NCBI GenBank assembly: GCA_947588805.1
Contig: CANPYR010000001.1
Coordinates: forward strand, 62,001 to 126,000
Length of the DNA: 64,000 nucleotides
Origin: an uncultured Clostridia bacterium
GTDB taxonomy: Bacteria; Bacillota; Clostridia; Oscillospirales; Ruminococcaceae
Direction: 5' to 3'
Shown here: positions 24,442 to 32,757 of the stretch, in pieces
Position numbering within the stretch: position 1 is the stretch's first letter
How the letters are laid out: each line of letters starts with the position of its first letter
The notes under the pieces: model-generated
Database searches by the model: none
Told to the model about the DNA's origin: nothing
The model's input: the letters and a program-made list of their open reading frames with translations, nothing else
Made by a program: the position numbers and the translations under genes

Positions 24442-26390
24442 CTATGGCTTATCTGTCGGGAATTTTAGAGCTGAGTATCCGCGGGTCGGTCTTGATAGTA
24501 GCGGCGATCATTCTCCGCGCGCTCTTTATCTCTAAGCTGCCTAAGTCCGCATTTATTTTAATGTGGATAACCGCAATCGCAGCGCTTTTGATTCCGGTAA
24601 ATCTGACGAAGATCGGATCAACCGCCGATATGTCCGGAAAACGGTACGGCGTGATATTACCGGATTCCGGGTACCGGACAGAAAGCGAAGATAAATATGC
24701 CGTGACAGAAAATATCGCCGACGAAAAGACCGAGGATATGACCGGAGAAGCGCTTTTCGCGCTTTGGGCCGTCGGAGCGGCGGCCTGCTCGGGATATTTC
24801 ATATTCAGCTGCATAAAGTGCCGCAGGGCGTTTTCATTCGCCGAAAGAGCGGACTCGGAATTTATCTCCGACTGGAAAAACTGCCACAGACTCAAAAGAA
24901 CCGTCGAGGTAAAAATAAGCTCCCATATCGGCACTCCCCTCACCTACGGTATTATCAGGCCGGTGATACTCCTTCCGAAAAATCTTGACCTAAAAAACGA
25001 AAAACAGCTTCGTTTCATCCTCCTTCACGAATTCATCCATATCAGAAATTTTGACGGACTTATCAAGGGAGCGGCTTCGGCTGCGCTTTGCATACACTGG
25101 TTCAATCCGCTGGCGTGGGCTTTGCACCGCCTTTTAAGCTTCGACCTTGAACTGCGCTGCGACGAAAAAGTCCTCAGGGAGCTCGGGATAGATCTTCGCG
25201 CCGAGTATGCGCGAACACTTATTTCACTCGAAGAGCAAAGAAGCGGTTTTTTACCTGTCGGCTCGGGCTTTTTGGGAGAATGCAGCGCTAAAGAAAGGAT
25301 AGTTGAGATCATGAAATTCAGTAAAAAATCAGTTCTTGCTTCCTGCGTGGCGATAGTATTATTCGCTTCCGCAGCTATCGGAGCATACGCTATATCCGCA
25401 AAATCAAAAACAGACAAAAATAACGCCGGAACAAATCCGGACGACTACAGCTTCTCTGTGGGATACGACAAGGTTGATCCCGAATTCGACCGGGAGGACT
25501 TCGAGAGCGGCGTAGACTATACTCTTTACAGCTCGGAAAACGGCGAACCGGTTTATATCCCGCTTAAAAAAATCTCTTCTTATATCGCGGAAAACGGTTG
25601 CGAGAGATATTCCTACGCGGCTGAGAATATCGCCGTCGCGGGAAAAGCGATATTTACGGACGAGGACGGGAATCCGTTCAGCGCCGACTTCGGCGGCTTT
25701 GACAGCTTCAGTCTCAAGATCAAAAGAAGCGAGGACTCTGTTTCGGTCGCCGGAGAGACTCTTGGGTATTTGGATGAAAGCGAAAACGTTATAAGATCGG
25801 CGACGGACGCAAATTATTCCTCCCCTACCTCGCTTGAAGCAGTCGCGATGTACGGACTTACAAACGAATTCGACAGGGACTGCGATTTTAACGTCTTTAT
25901 CGAGACGGAAAGCATTATAAAATACGATAAGATCGAGCTTTATAACTCCCACGCAATCTACGGCAACAGCATAAAGGAATACACCCTCGGCGGGGAGACC
26001 GTAGACGCTTCCGAGCAGTGGAACGCAGATTCCGCTCCGAGCTTCGAGGTAGATATAAACGATCTTGACGGGCTCAGCTTCGGCGGCCTTACGGCGATTA
26101 TAACCGGGGACGAGCTCGACGGGCTCTCGGCGGGAGATACGGTATCTCTTGATATCAATCTTGATTTTTCCGAAGAGGACGATATTAGGTGGGAGATATG
26201 CGTGATCGCGAAAAACGACGACGGGAGCTTTGATATCAACGACGGCTCGGACTGCGTTGACTTTTCAAGAAATGAGGATATCGTTTCTGAGATCACAATT
26301 CCGGAAGACGGAAGCTACGCTATAGGAATACGAAACGTAGGAAGAAGCAGGATCACCGTCGCTTCGGGAACGGTCTCGGTTAAGAAGTAA
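24438..26390 (+). CDS. BlaR1/MecR1-like M56 family membrane metallopeptidase
   Basis: 650 residues. Four N-terminal membrane helices hold the M56 zinc site HEFIH (residues 197-201) and the downstream LRCDEKVL Glu ligand; a further helix follows near residue 300. The extracellular part (about 320-650) is Asp/Glu/Ser-rich and lacks penicillin-binding motifs (no SxxK in a PBP context), unlike BlaR1. The likely role is to sense an outside signal and cleave the BlaI-type repressor. Terminator at 26412. Confidence 0.85.
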   Translation: MTMAYLSGILELSIRGSVLIVAAIILRALFISKLPKSAFILMWITAIAALLIPVNLTKIGSTADMSGKRYGVILPDSGYRTESEDKYAVTENIADEKTEDMTGEALFALWAVGAAACSGYFIFSCIKCRRAFSFAERADSEFISDWKNCHRLKRTVEVKISSHIGTPLTYGIIRPVILLPKNLDLKNEKQLRFILLHEFIHIRNFDGLIKGAASAALCIHWFNPLAWALHRLLSFDLELRCDEKVLRELGIDLRAEYARTLISLEEQRSGFLPVGSGFLGECSAKERIVEIMKFSKKSVLASCVAIVLFASAAIGAYAISAKSKTDKNNAGTNPDDYSFSVGYDKVDPEFDREDFESGVDYTLYSSENGEPVYIPLKKISSYIAENGCERYSYAAENIAVAGKAIFTDEDGNPFSADFGGFDSFSLKIKRSEDSVSVAGETLGYLDESENVIRSATDANYSSPTSLEAVAMYGLTNEFDRDCDFNVFIETESIIKYDKIELYNSHAIYGNSIKEYTLGGETVDASEQWNADSAPSFEVDINDLDGLSFGGLTAIITGDELDGLSAGDTVSLDINLDFSEEDDIRWEICVIAKNDDGSFDINDGSDCVDFSRNEDIVSEITIPEDGSYAIGIRNVGRSRITVASGTVSVKK

Positions 26391-26411
26391 GCTTTGGGAT
26401 TTCATATTATT

Positions 26412-26443
26412 GCCGCCGGGGATATCTTCGGCGGCGATTTTTT
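26412..26443 (+). terminator. Terminator of the blaI-M56 operon
   Basis: GCCGCCG and CGGCGGC with a ten-base loop, then ATTTTTTC. Confidence 0.88.
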
Positions 26444-26507
26444 CTTGTCTTTCATACGGGTAAGAATGGCTGTAATATTTGCTCAGAGCGGGCGAGCTGT
26501 TCCGGTT

Positions 26508-26640
26508 TAGTGGGAGCGCCCATTCCGCGCACGCTATTTTTATATATTAAAATCCTCACCGAAGGCGAAACATTGAAATTCTGATATCTGACTTCTGATC
26601 TCTGTCTTCTTGACGCGGTCGTTTCGGCCGCGTCCGGAGC
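26508..26640 (+). repeat. TCTGAC-heptad repeat, copy D
   Basis: GGGAGCGCCCATTCCGCGCA, an AT-rich step, CACCGAAGGCG, then the heptads TTCTGATATCTGACTTCTGA and a hairpin GACGCGG/CCGCGTC. It ends at the -35 of the lrp promoter. The hairpin is matched in copy E by GATGTGG/CCACATC, so base changes are compensated. Confidence 0.68.
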
Positions 26641-26669
26641 TTGACTTTATTACTAAAAGGTGGTATACT
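26641..26669 (+). promoter_or_regulatory. Sigma-A promoter of the lrp-aminotransferase operon
   Basis: TTGACT, 17 nt and TATACT, directly after repeat copy D. Confidence 0.75.
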
Positions 26670-26726
26670 AAATCTCAATCAGCGCCGGTGGGCGCCGAAT
26701 TCTGCTTATTGAAAGGAAAGACTTTT

Positions 26727-27200
26727 ATGGATATGCTCATAAAGCTTTTAAGAACTAACGCCAGGATCTCCGACAGCGAGCTTGCGGTCATGCTCGGAAC
26801 CACCGAAGAAGAGGTTCGCTCAAGAATAAAGGAGCTTGAAGATAAGGGTATAATCAAGGGCTACAGCACCGTTTTTGACGAGGAATTCGTCTCGCGTGAC
26901 TATGTGCGCGCCATCATCGAGCTTAAAGTCACCCCGAAAGCTCAGGTCGGCTATGACGAGATAGCTAAGGAGATCGCTCAGTACAGCGAGGTCGAAAGCG
27001 TTTATCTTGTTTCGGGAGGCTATGATCTCTCGGTAATGCTCCGCTGCCACAGCCTTAAAGAAGTGTCCGACTATGTCGCGCAGCGGCTCGCTACTATCGA
27101 CGGCGTGGTCTCGACTACCACCCACTTCTTCCTCCAGAAATACAAGGAGAGCGGGATAATGCTCATCGACGAGGACGAGGACGAAAGGGTCATGCAGTGA
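26727..27200 (+). CDS. Lrp/AsnC-family regulator
   Basis: 157 residues from ATG 26727 (GAAAGGAAAG upstream). N-terminal helix-turn-helix (about 5-50, ISDSELAVMLGTTEEEVRSR) and a C-terminal RAM effector domain (VESVYLVSGGYDLSVMLRC). The family senses amino acids. The stop overlaps the aminotransferase start, so it probably regulates that enzyme's operon. The acidic end (DEDEDE) is somewhat unusual. Confidence 0.9.
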   Translation: MDMLIKLLRTNARISDSELAVMLGTTEEEVRSRIKELEDKGIIKGYSTVFDEEFVSRDYVRAIIELKVTPKAQVGYDEIAKEIAQYSEVESVYLVSGGYDLSVMLRCHSLKEVSDYVAQRLATIDGVVSTTTHFFLQKYKESGIMLIDEDEDERVMQ

Positions 27201-28375
27201 TGGATTATTCTAAGATACTGAGCAAAAAGGCCGAGGGGCTTAAGCCCTCCGGGATAAGAAAATATTTTGATATCGCGGCGAAGATGGATAACGTGATTTC
27301 CCTCGGAGTCGGCGAGCCTGATTTCAGAACCCCTTGGGCTGTAAGACGCGAAGCGATCAAGACTCTCGAGAGAGGTAAGACTATTTATACCGCTAACCCG
27401 GGACTTATGTCCTTAAGAAAAGTTATTTCGGAATACACCGAGGAAAAAACCGGCGTAAAATACGATCCGGACGGGGAGATCATCGTCACCGTCGGCGGCT
27501 CGGAAGCTATCGATCTTACGGTAAGAGCAATAGTAGAACCCGGCGACGAGGTAATTATCCCCGAGCCGAGCTTTGTATGCTACAAACCGATCGTCGAGCT
27601 TACCGGAGGCGTTCCGGTCATTATTGAAACCCGCGAGGAGGATATGTTCAGACTTCGAGCTGAGGATCTTAAAAACGCGATAACAGATAAAACAAAGCTT
27701 CTTATCCTCCCCTATCCGAATAACCCTACAGGAGCGGTAATGCCGAAAAAAGAGCTTTCCGAGATAGCGGAAGTTTTAGAGAACACGAATATAATGATCC
27801 TCACCGACGAGATCTATTCCGAGCTCACCTACGGTCATAAGCACTTTTCCGTTATCTCCCTGCCCGGGATGAAGGAACGCTGCATATATGTAAACGGATT
27901 TTCCAAGACCTTTGCTATGACCGGATGGAGACTCGGGTATATGTGCGGACCGAGGGAGATCTTAAAGCACGCGCTTAAGATCCATCAGTTCGGGATAATG
28001 TCTTCGCCTACCGTAAGCCAGTACGCGGCGATAGAAGCGCTTAAGAGCTGCTCGGAGGACGTTGAGAACATGAGAGCGGAATACGATATGAGAAGAAGGC
28101 TTCTTGTAGACGGCTTCAACAAGCTCGGGCTGAGATGCTTTGAACCGGAGGGCGCGTTTTATGTTTTTCCATGCGTAAGCTCTACGGGGCTTTCAAGCGA
28201 TGAATTCTGCGAAAAGCTTCTTTATTCAAAGAAGGTGGCTGTTGTACCCGGTACCGCCTTCGGCGACTGCGGCGAGGGTTACATAAGGGTCTCTTATGCG
28301 TATTCCAGAAAGCATCTTCTCACGGCGCTTGAAAAGATCGGGGAGTTTATCGAAGAAATAAGAACCGGGAAATAG
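27200..28375 (+). CDS. Class I/II aminotransferase (PLP-dependent)
   Basis: 391 residues. Fold-type I motifs: LGVGEPDFRTP, YPNNPTGAVM, the PLP Lys in NGFSKTFAMTGWRLG and the Arg in YIRVSYA. It belongs to the aspartate/aromatic aminotransferase group; a PatA-like role is possible. Translationally coupled to the Lrp-type regulator (TGATG overlap), which suggests amino-acid-responsive expression. The exact amino acid cannot be read from sequence. Confidence 0.9.
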   Translation: MDYSKILSKKAEGLKPSGIRKYFDIAAKMDNVISLGVGEPDFRTPWAVRREAIKTLERGKTIYTANPGLMSLRKVISEYTEEKTGVKYDPDGEIIVTVGGSEAIDLTVRAIVEPGDEVIIPEPSFVCYKPIVELTGGVPVIIETREEDMFRLRAEDLKNAITDKTKLLILPYPNNPTGAVMPKKELSEIAEVLENTNIMILTDEIYSELTYGHKHFSVISLPGMKERCIYVNGFSKTFAMTGWRLGYMCGPREILKHALKIHQFGIMSSPTVSQYAAIEALKSCSEDVENMRAEYDMRRRLLVDGFNKLGLRCFEPEGAFYVFPCVSSTGLSSDEFCEKLLYSKKVAVVPGTAFGDCGEGYIRVSYAYSRKHLLTALEKIGEFIEEIRTGK

Positions 28376-28424
28376 TGCCGTTTGAATCGCAAAATCATTC
28401 AGATAAAGTAAAGGAGCCGATCAA

Positions 28425-29249
28425 ATGCTCTCGCAAAAAGCCTACGCAAAAATAAATCTGACTCTTGACGTCGTCGGAAAACGCCCCGACGGTTATCACT
28501 TACTTGAAACGGCAATGAGCTCGGTATCGCTTTTTGATATCGTATCGGCTGAAAAAAGCGGCGATATTATTCTCTCTTGCTCCGCGCCGGGAATCCCTCT
28601 TGACGGGAAAAACACCTGCTATAAGTCCGCGGAGCTGTTTTTTTCTCATACCGGAATATCGGGCGGCGCAAAGATTCATATCGAAAAAAATATCCCCTCT
28701 CAGGCAGGTCTCGGAGGAGGTTCATCGGACGCTGCGGCCGTTTTAAGAATGCTTAACGAGCTCTACGGCGCGCAGCTGTCTTACGGAGAGCTTGAAAAAT
28801 TGGCTTCTTATGTGGGCGCGGACGTTCCGTTTTGCATAAGGGGCGGCGCGGCCGTGTGCAGGGGGATAGGCGAAGATCTTAGCATGATAAGGCTTGAAAA
28901 GAGATACGTTCTTCTTGTAAAGCCGCGGTTCGGGATATCTACGCCCGAAGCTTACCGAAGCTTCGATGAAAAAAATCTTTCTTCGGGTCGTGGGACAGAG
29001 AGATTTCTTGAAGCGCTTTCGTCGGGTAACGATCCGTATCTTAAGCTTTCTAACGATCTTGAAGCCGCTATCGACAACGGATATATATCTTCGCTTGAAG
29101 AAAAATTGCTTAAGGCCGGAGCGGATTCGGCGCAGATGACGGGGAGCGGGTCCTGCGTTTTCGGGATATTCAGAAGCGGGGATTCGGCCGGGAATGCTAT
29201 AAAACGCTTTGAAAACGAAGGATTTGTAACGCTATGCGAGACTATCTGA
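28425..29249 (+). CDS. ispE: 4-diphosphocytidyl-2-C-methyl-D-erythritol kinase
   Basis: 274 residues. GHMP-kinase motifs: KAYAKINLTLDVVGKRPDGYH at the start, the ATP loop IPSQAGLGGGSSDAAAVLR and the C-terminal MTGSGSCVFG. It phosphorylates CDP-methylerythritol in the non-mevalonate isoprenoid pathway. AAAGGAG precedes ATG 28425. It overlaps the radical SAM gene by 16 bp. Confidence 0.95.
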   Translation: MLSQKAYAKINLTLDVVGKRPDGYHLLETAMSSVSLFDIVSAEKSGDIILSCSAPGIPLDGKNTCYKSAELFFSHTGISGGAKIHIEKNIPSQAGLGGGSSDAAAVLRMLNELYGAQLSYGELEKLASYVGADVPFCIRGGAAVCRGIGEDLSMIRLEKRYVLLVKPRFGISTPEAYRSFDEKNLSSGRGTERFLEALSSGNDPYLKLSNDLEAAIDNGYISSLEEKLLKAGADSAQMTGSGSCVFGIFRSGDSAGNAIKRFENEGFVTLCETI

Positions 29250-30124
29250 AATGCGAGCTCTGCCCAAGAAGGTGCGGCGTGAACAGGTCCGTTTCGGTCG
29301 GAGCCTGCGGCCAAAGCGACAGGATAAGAATTGCAAGGGTCGGGCTTCATATGTGGGAGGAGCCGCCTATATCCGGCGAACGCGGCTCGGGGACGGTTTT
29401 CTTCTCGGGCTGCCAGCTTCGCTGCGTTTTCTGTCAGAATTATGAAATATCTCAGCTCAGGCGTGGGTACGAAATAACCGAAGAGAAGCTTGCGGACCAA
29501 TTTTTGCGGCTTCGGGACATGGGCGCGGAAAATATAAATCTTGTCTCCCCTACCCCGTTTCTGCCGTCGGTCATGAACGCTCTCAACTCCGTTAAGCCGC
29601 GCCTTGGGATACCGATAATAATGAATTCCGGAGGATATGAAAGAGTCGAAACAATCAAGGCGCTCAAGGGATATATAGACGTGTATTTACCCGATCTTAA
29701 ATACTTTTCTTCCGAAACGTCCAAGAAGTATTCGGGAGCCGAGGATTATTTTGAATGCGCGATACATGCGATCGAAGAGATGTACGCTCAGGTCGGAAAG
29801 CCGGAGCTTGACCGGCGCGGAATGATAAAAAAAGGAGTTATCGTCAGGCATCTTATCCTTCCGGGAGGGAGGTTTGATTCCGAAAAAGCGATTCGGGCGC
29901 TCGGCGAAAGATTCTCTTCGGATGAGATACTTTTAAGCCTTATGCGGCAGTACACGCCGATGTATCGGGCGGGAGAATTCAAGGAGATAAACCGCAGGGT
30001 CTCTACGTTTGAGTATAATTACGTCCTTAAAGCCGCTGAGGAATACTGCTTCGACGGGTTTACTCAGTCCCTGGAAAGCTGCGGGGAGAATTATGTCCCT
30101 CAGTTTGAAGGGGATCCGAAATGA
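29234..30124 (+). CDS. Radical SAM protein, COG1313 / PflA-like
   Basis: 296 residues. An N-terminal Cys-rich segment (CELCPRRCGVNR, GACG) precedes the radical SAM cluster motif CQLRCVFC, then SGGYERVET and DVYLPDLKYFS. It resembles the stand-alone 'putative pyruvate formate-lyase activating enzyme' group, whose substrate is unknown. No glycyl-radical enzyme gene is nearby. It overlaps ispE and is followed by the histidine phosphatase. Confidence 0.85.
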   Translation: MRDYLKCELCPRRCGVNRSVSVGACGQSDRIRIARVGLHMWEEPPISGERGSGTVFFSGCQLRCVFCQNYEISQLRRGYEITEEKLADQFLRLRDMGAENINLVSPTPFLPSVMNALNSVKPRLGIPIIMNSGGYERVETIKALKGYIDVYLPDLKYFSSETSKKYSGAEDYFECAIHAIEEMYAQVGKPELDRRGMIKKGVIVRHLILPGGRFDSEKAIRALGERFSSDEILLSLMRQYTPMYRAGEFKEINRRVSTFEYNYVLKAAEEYCFDGFTQSLESCGENYVPQFEGDPK

Positions 30125-30144
30125 TAGGAAAGAAGTAGATAAAA

Positions 30145-30744
30145 ATGCTGACTAAGGTATATTTTGTAAGGCACGCGCAGCCGGAGCACGACCACCGCGA
30201 CGACCGCACAAGACCGCTTACTGAAGAAGGAATTAAAGATTCGGAAGCGGTTTTTGATTTTTTTAAAAACAAAAATATAGATTCGGTATATTGCAGCCCT
30301 TATAAGCGGAGCATAGATACGATCAAGAAAACCGCCGAATATTTTGGGCGGGAAATTGTTTTGGATGAACGGCTCAGGGAACGTGAAAAGGGTGAAAACG
30401 GGAATAATTTCGGGATGTTTCAAAAGCGTTGGGAGGATCGCGACTATCACGAGGAAAACGGAGAATCTATCGCTCAGGTCCAAAGGCGAAATATCGAAGC
30501 GCTCACGGAGATTCTGGATAATAACTGCGGTAAGAATATTCTGATAGGCACGCACGGGACGGCTTTGAGCAGTATCGTCAATTACTATAAGCCGGAATTC
30601 GGCTGCGGGGATTTTCTGCGGATAATAGACTGGACTCCGTATGTTCTTGAGATGGATTTTGACCGACGGCGGCTCGTCGGCATGACCGAACGCTTACATA
30701 TCGAAAAACCGTTTAACGGCTCGGTACGCGCCGATAAGAAATAA
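30145..30744 (+). CDS. Histidine phosphatase family protein
   Basis: 199 residues. The catalytic RHA motif (FVRHAQPEHDHRDDRTRPLTEEG), the YCSPYKRSIDTI segment with the second Arg, and the C-terminal GTHGTALSSIV His define the phosphoglycerate-mutase-like superfamily. The substrate cannot be told. GGAAAG precedes the ATG; it is the last gene after ispE. Confidence 0.88.
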   Translation: MLTKVYFVRHAQPEHDHRDDRTRPLTEEGIKDSEAVFDFFKNKNIDSVYCSPYKRSIDTIKKTAEYFGREIVLDERLREREKGENGNNFGMFQKRWEDRDYHEENGESIAQVQRRNIEALTEILDNNCGKNILIGTHGTALSSIVNYYKPEFGCGDFLRIIDWTPYVLEMDFDRRRLVGMTERLHIEKPFNGSVRADKK

Positions 30745-30796
30745 AGCAGTTTTTTCCATTATTCCGGATTTTATTTGATTACCGCTTTGTTCTTTT

Positions 30797-30823
30797 TTGC
30801 AAGTATTTGTGTACTTAATGCAA
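30797..30823. promoter_or_regulatory. Dyad upstream of the solute-binding protein gene
   Basis: TTGCA...AGTA and TACT...TGCAA form a near-palindrome about 25 bp before a TATAAT (30849-30854), so it may be an operator. No convincing -35 at 17 bp was found. Confidence 0.35.
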
Positions 30824-30896
30824 GGAAAAAGCAAAAAAAATGTGTTATTATAATTGTAAGCTTATGCTGAAATTTTAAGGAAAGGAACATTGCTTT

Positions 30897-32342
30897 ATGA
30901 AAAGAATTTTCGCCATCATACTGGCAGTTCTGATGATTACGGCGCTTGTGGGCTGCGGCTCCAAAAAGCGTCAGCCTATCATACTCACGCTGTCCACCGA
31001 GGATTCCGAAGCGATCCTGAAGGCCGCCGGCATAACTCTGCCCGACGCTTCCGAAACCGCCGCTGCGAATTCTACGATAACCTTCTTCTCCTGGTTCGAC
31101 CCGATCAACAACTACAGCGAGGCCGAGGTTATCAACACCGGTTACTGGACATTCCGTGAAAAATACGGCGGAACCGTCGAATATTATGAGTGCAGCTACG
31201 ATACACGATACGACGAGCTCGCAAACCTCATAATGGCGGCTACTTCGCCCGACTTCTTCCCGGCCGGAGTTTCCTCCGAAGCCACATTCCCGATGTACTG
31301 CGTAAAGGGAACCTTCTCCCCCGTCGACGCTTATATCGATTACACCGAACCCCTTTGGGAGGAGATGGCCGAACCTGCTCAGGCGTTCACTCTCGCCGAC
31401 AAGTGCTTCGCGTTCATCACAGATATCACCTTCCGCAACATCTGCCCTTACAACCGCAGAGTTGTCAACGAGTGGGGCTTTGACGATCCCGCGCAGCTCT
31501 ATGCTAACGACGAGTGGACCTGGGACGTATTCTACGATATGTGCGTGGAATTCTCCGACCCCGACTCCAACCGCTACGCCATAGACGGTTACGCCTATAA
31601 CGGCGCTCTCGTTCAGGAGGCTTCCGGTCATAAGTTCGTCGATAAGGACGAAAACGGCCACTACATCTCCAACCTTGACGACCCCGTTCTTGAGCAGGCT
31701 AACCAGCTCATCTACGACCTCGTTAAGAACGAATGCGTATATCACGAGGGCAGCTCCTACTGGGCCGGCAGAGACAACCATACCGACGGCGCAGGCGTTA
31801 AGGACGGCTTATGTCTCTTCTATATCACCTACTTCACCAGCATCCAGGGACCTGTAGACGAGATCTCGGCGGTTTGGGGCGACGTTACCGCTAACGAGCT
31901 TATGTACGTACCGCTCCCGAGGAACCCCAACGGCGACGGCGAATACTATCTCGCTTCTATCCCCTCCGGTTATATGCTCGTACAGGGCGCTAAGAACCCC
32001 GAGGGCGTTGCTCTCTTCTCCGCTTGCGAGAGATTCAAGATCATCGACCCGACAGTAGAAAGAATCGACCGCAGACAGCTCCAGGAAAAATATCTCTGGA
32101 CCGAAGAGATGCTTGAAATGTACGACGAGTGCCGCAGACTCATCCTTAAGAACTCCTATATGTATCTCAACGGCAACTTTATCGACAACCTCAACACCGC
32201 TTATAACCACTTCCGCGATGATATCGCCAGAGGCGGCGCTTCCACCTCTTGGGCTCAGCTCAAGGAATCCTATGCCGAGAACTTCGAGTATTATCTTGAA
32301 GAGCAGAACGCGGTAATCGACGATTACATAGCCAATAATTAA
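30897..32342 (+). CDS. Extracellular solute-binding lipoprotein (ABC family 1 type)
   Basis: 481 residues. Signal peptide with lipobox LVGC at about residue 19-20. The mature part is Trp/Tyr/Asp-rich with FFSWFDPIN, ANDEWTWDVFYDMCVEF and GSSYWAGRDN, like sugar- or oligosaccharide-binding proteins. No permease or ATPase gene is adjacent, so it is an orphan here. Codons end in C far more often than in neighbouring genes, suggesting high expression or a different history. AAGGAAAGG before ATG 30897; strong terminator behind. Confidence 0.85.
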   Translation: MKRIFAIILAVLMITALVGCGSKKRQPIILTLSTEDSEAILKAAGITLPDASETAAANSTITFFSWFDPINNYSEAEVINTGYWTFREKYGGTVEYYECSYDTRYDELANLIMAATSPDFFPAGVSSEATFPMYCVKGTFSPVDAYIDYTEPLWEEMAEPAQAFTLADKCFAFITDITFRNICPYNRRVVNEWGFDDPAQLYANDEWTWDVFYDMCVEFSDPDSNRYAIDGYAYNGALVQEASGHKFVDKDENGHYISNLDDPVLEQANQLIYDLVKNECVYHEGSSYWAGRDNHTDGAGVKDGLCLFYITYFTSIQGPVDEISAVWGDVTANELMYVPLPRNPNGDGEYYLASIPSGYMLVQGAKNPEGVALFSACERFKIIDPTVERIDRRQLQEKYLWTEEMLEMYDECRRLILKNSYMYLNGNFIDNLNTAYNHFRDDIARGGASTSWAQLKESYAENFEYYLEEQNAVIDDYIANN

Positions 32343-32368
32343 ATCGGCCGTATTATCCGAATGAAGCT

Positions 32369-32406
32369 TCCCCCGTCAGAGCTAAGGCTTTGGCGGGGGG
32401 ATTTTA
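32369..32406 (+). terminator. Terminator of the solute-binding protein gene
   Basis: CCCCCGTCAGAGC and GCTTTGGCGGGGG pair, followed by ATTTTAT. Confidence 0.85.
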
Positions 32407-32410
32407 TATA

Positions 32411-32643
32411 AGGCGACTCGCACAATTTAACGGCTTACGCCCTTTTGGCGCATGCGCGAATAAACGCGGGGATTTATCCAAGAGTTCGGGCGGGACATGC
32501 GGGATTTTGCCGAAGAGAGCGTCATGCGGATGGGCCGATTGCTGCAAAATCAGTCTGTCCTTAGGTCATTTATGGCCGCGAAGTCCGATTGGCAATAAAA
32601 CCGGCTTTATAGTATCCGCAACAAAATAATTCTGCTGTGAAGC
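32411..32643 (+). mobile_element. MITE-like element, copy 2 (about 233 bp, decayed right end)
   Basis: Starts AGGCGACTCGCACAATTTAA after TA (32409-32410), then CGCCCTTTTGGCGCAT and GCGAATAAACGCGGGG as in copy 1, carries an extra block of about 80 bp, then rejoins at CGAAGTCCGATTGG and ends GTATCCGCAACAAAATAATT plus a degenerate terminal repeat. It lacks the CTAATACAC hairpin block of copies 1 and 3. Confidence 0.65.
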
Positions 32644-32652
32644 AATAAATAT

Positions 32653-32679
32653 GCTCCCGTCGGATATCCGGACAGGAGC
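32653..32679 (-). terminator. Probable terminator of the lipoprotein gene
   Basis: GCTCC...GGAGC hairpin with inner GTC/GAC; only a weak AT-rich tail on either side. A second hairpin, GCTC-CCCTGC/GCAGGA-GAGC, lies at about 32710-32742. Confidence 0.45.
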
Positions 32680-32757
32680 GTTATTTATTTATATCGTTTT
32701 ATATGACTCGCTCCCCTGCTTTTATTGGCAGGAGAGCTAAATCTCAATCTTAAATCT

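Noticed and set aside
26577-26612. TCTGAC heptads as a CRISPR array
   Set aside because: Units are seven bases without spacers, and no cas gene is nearby.
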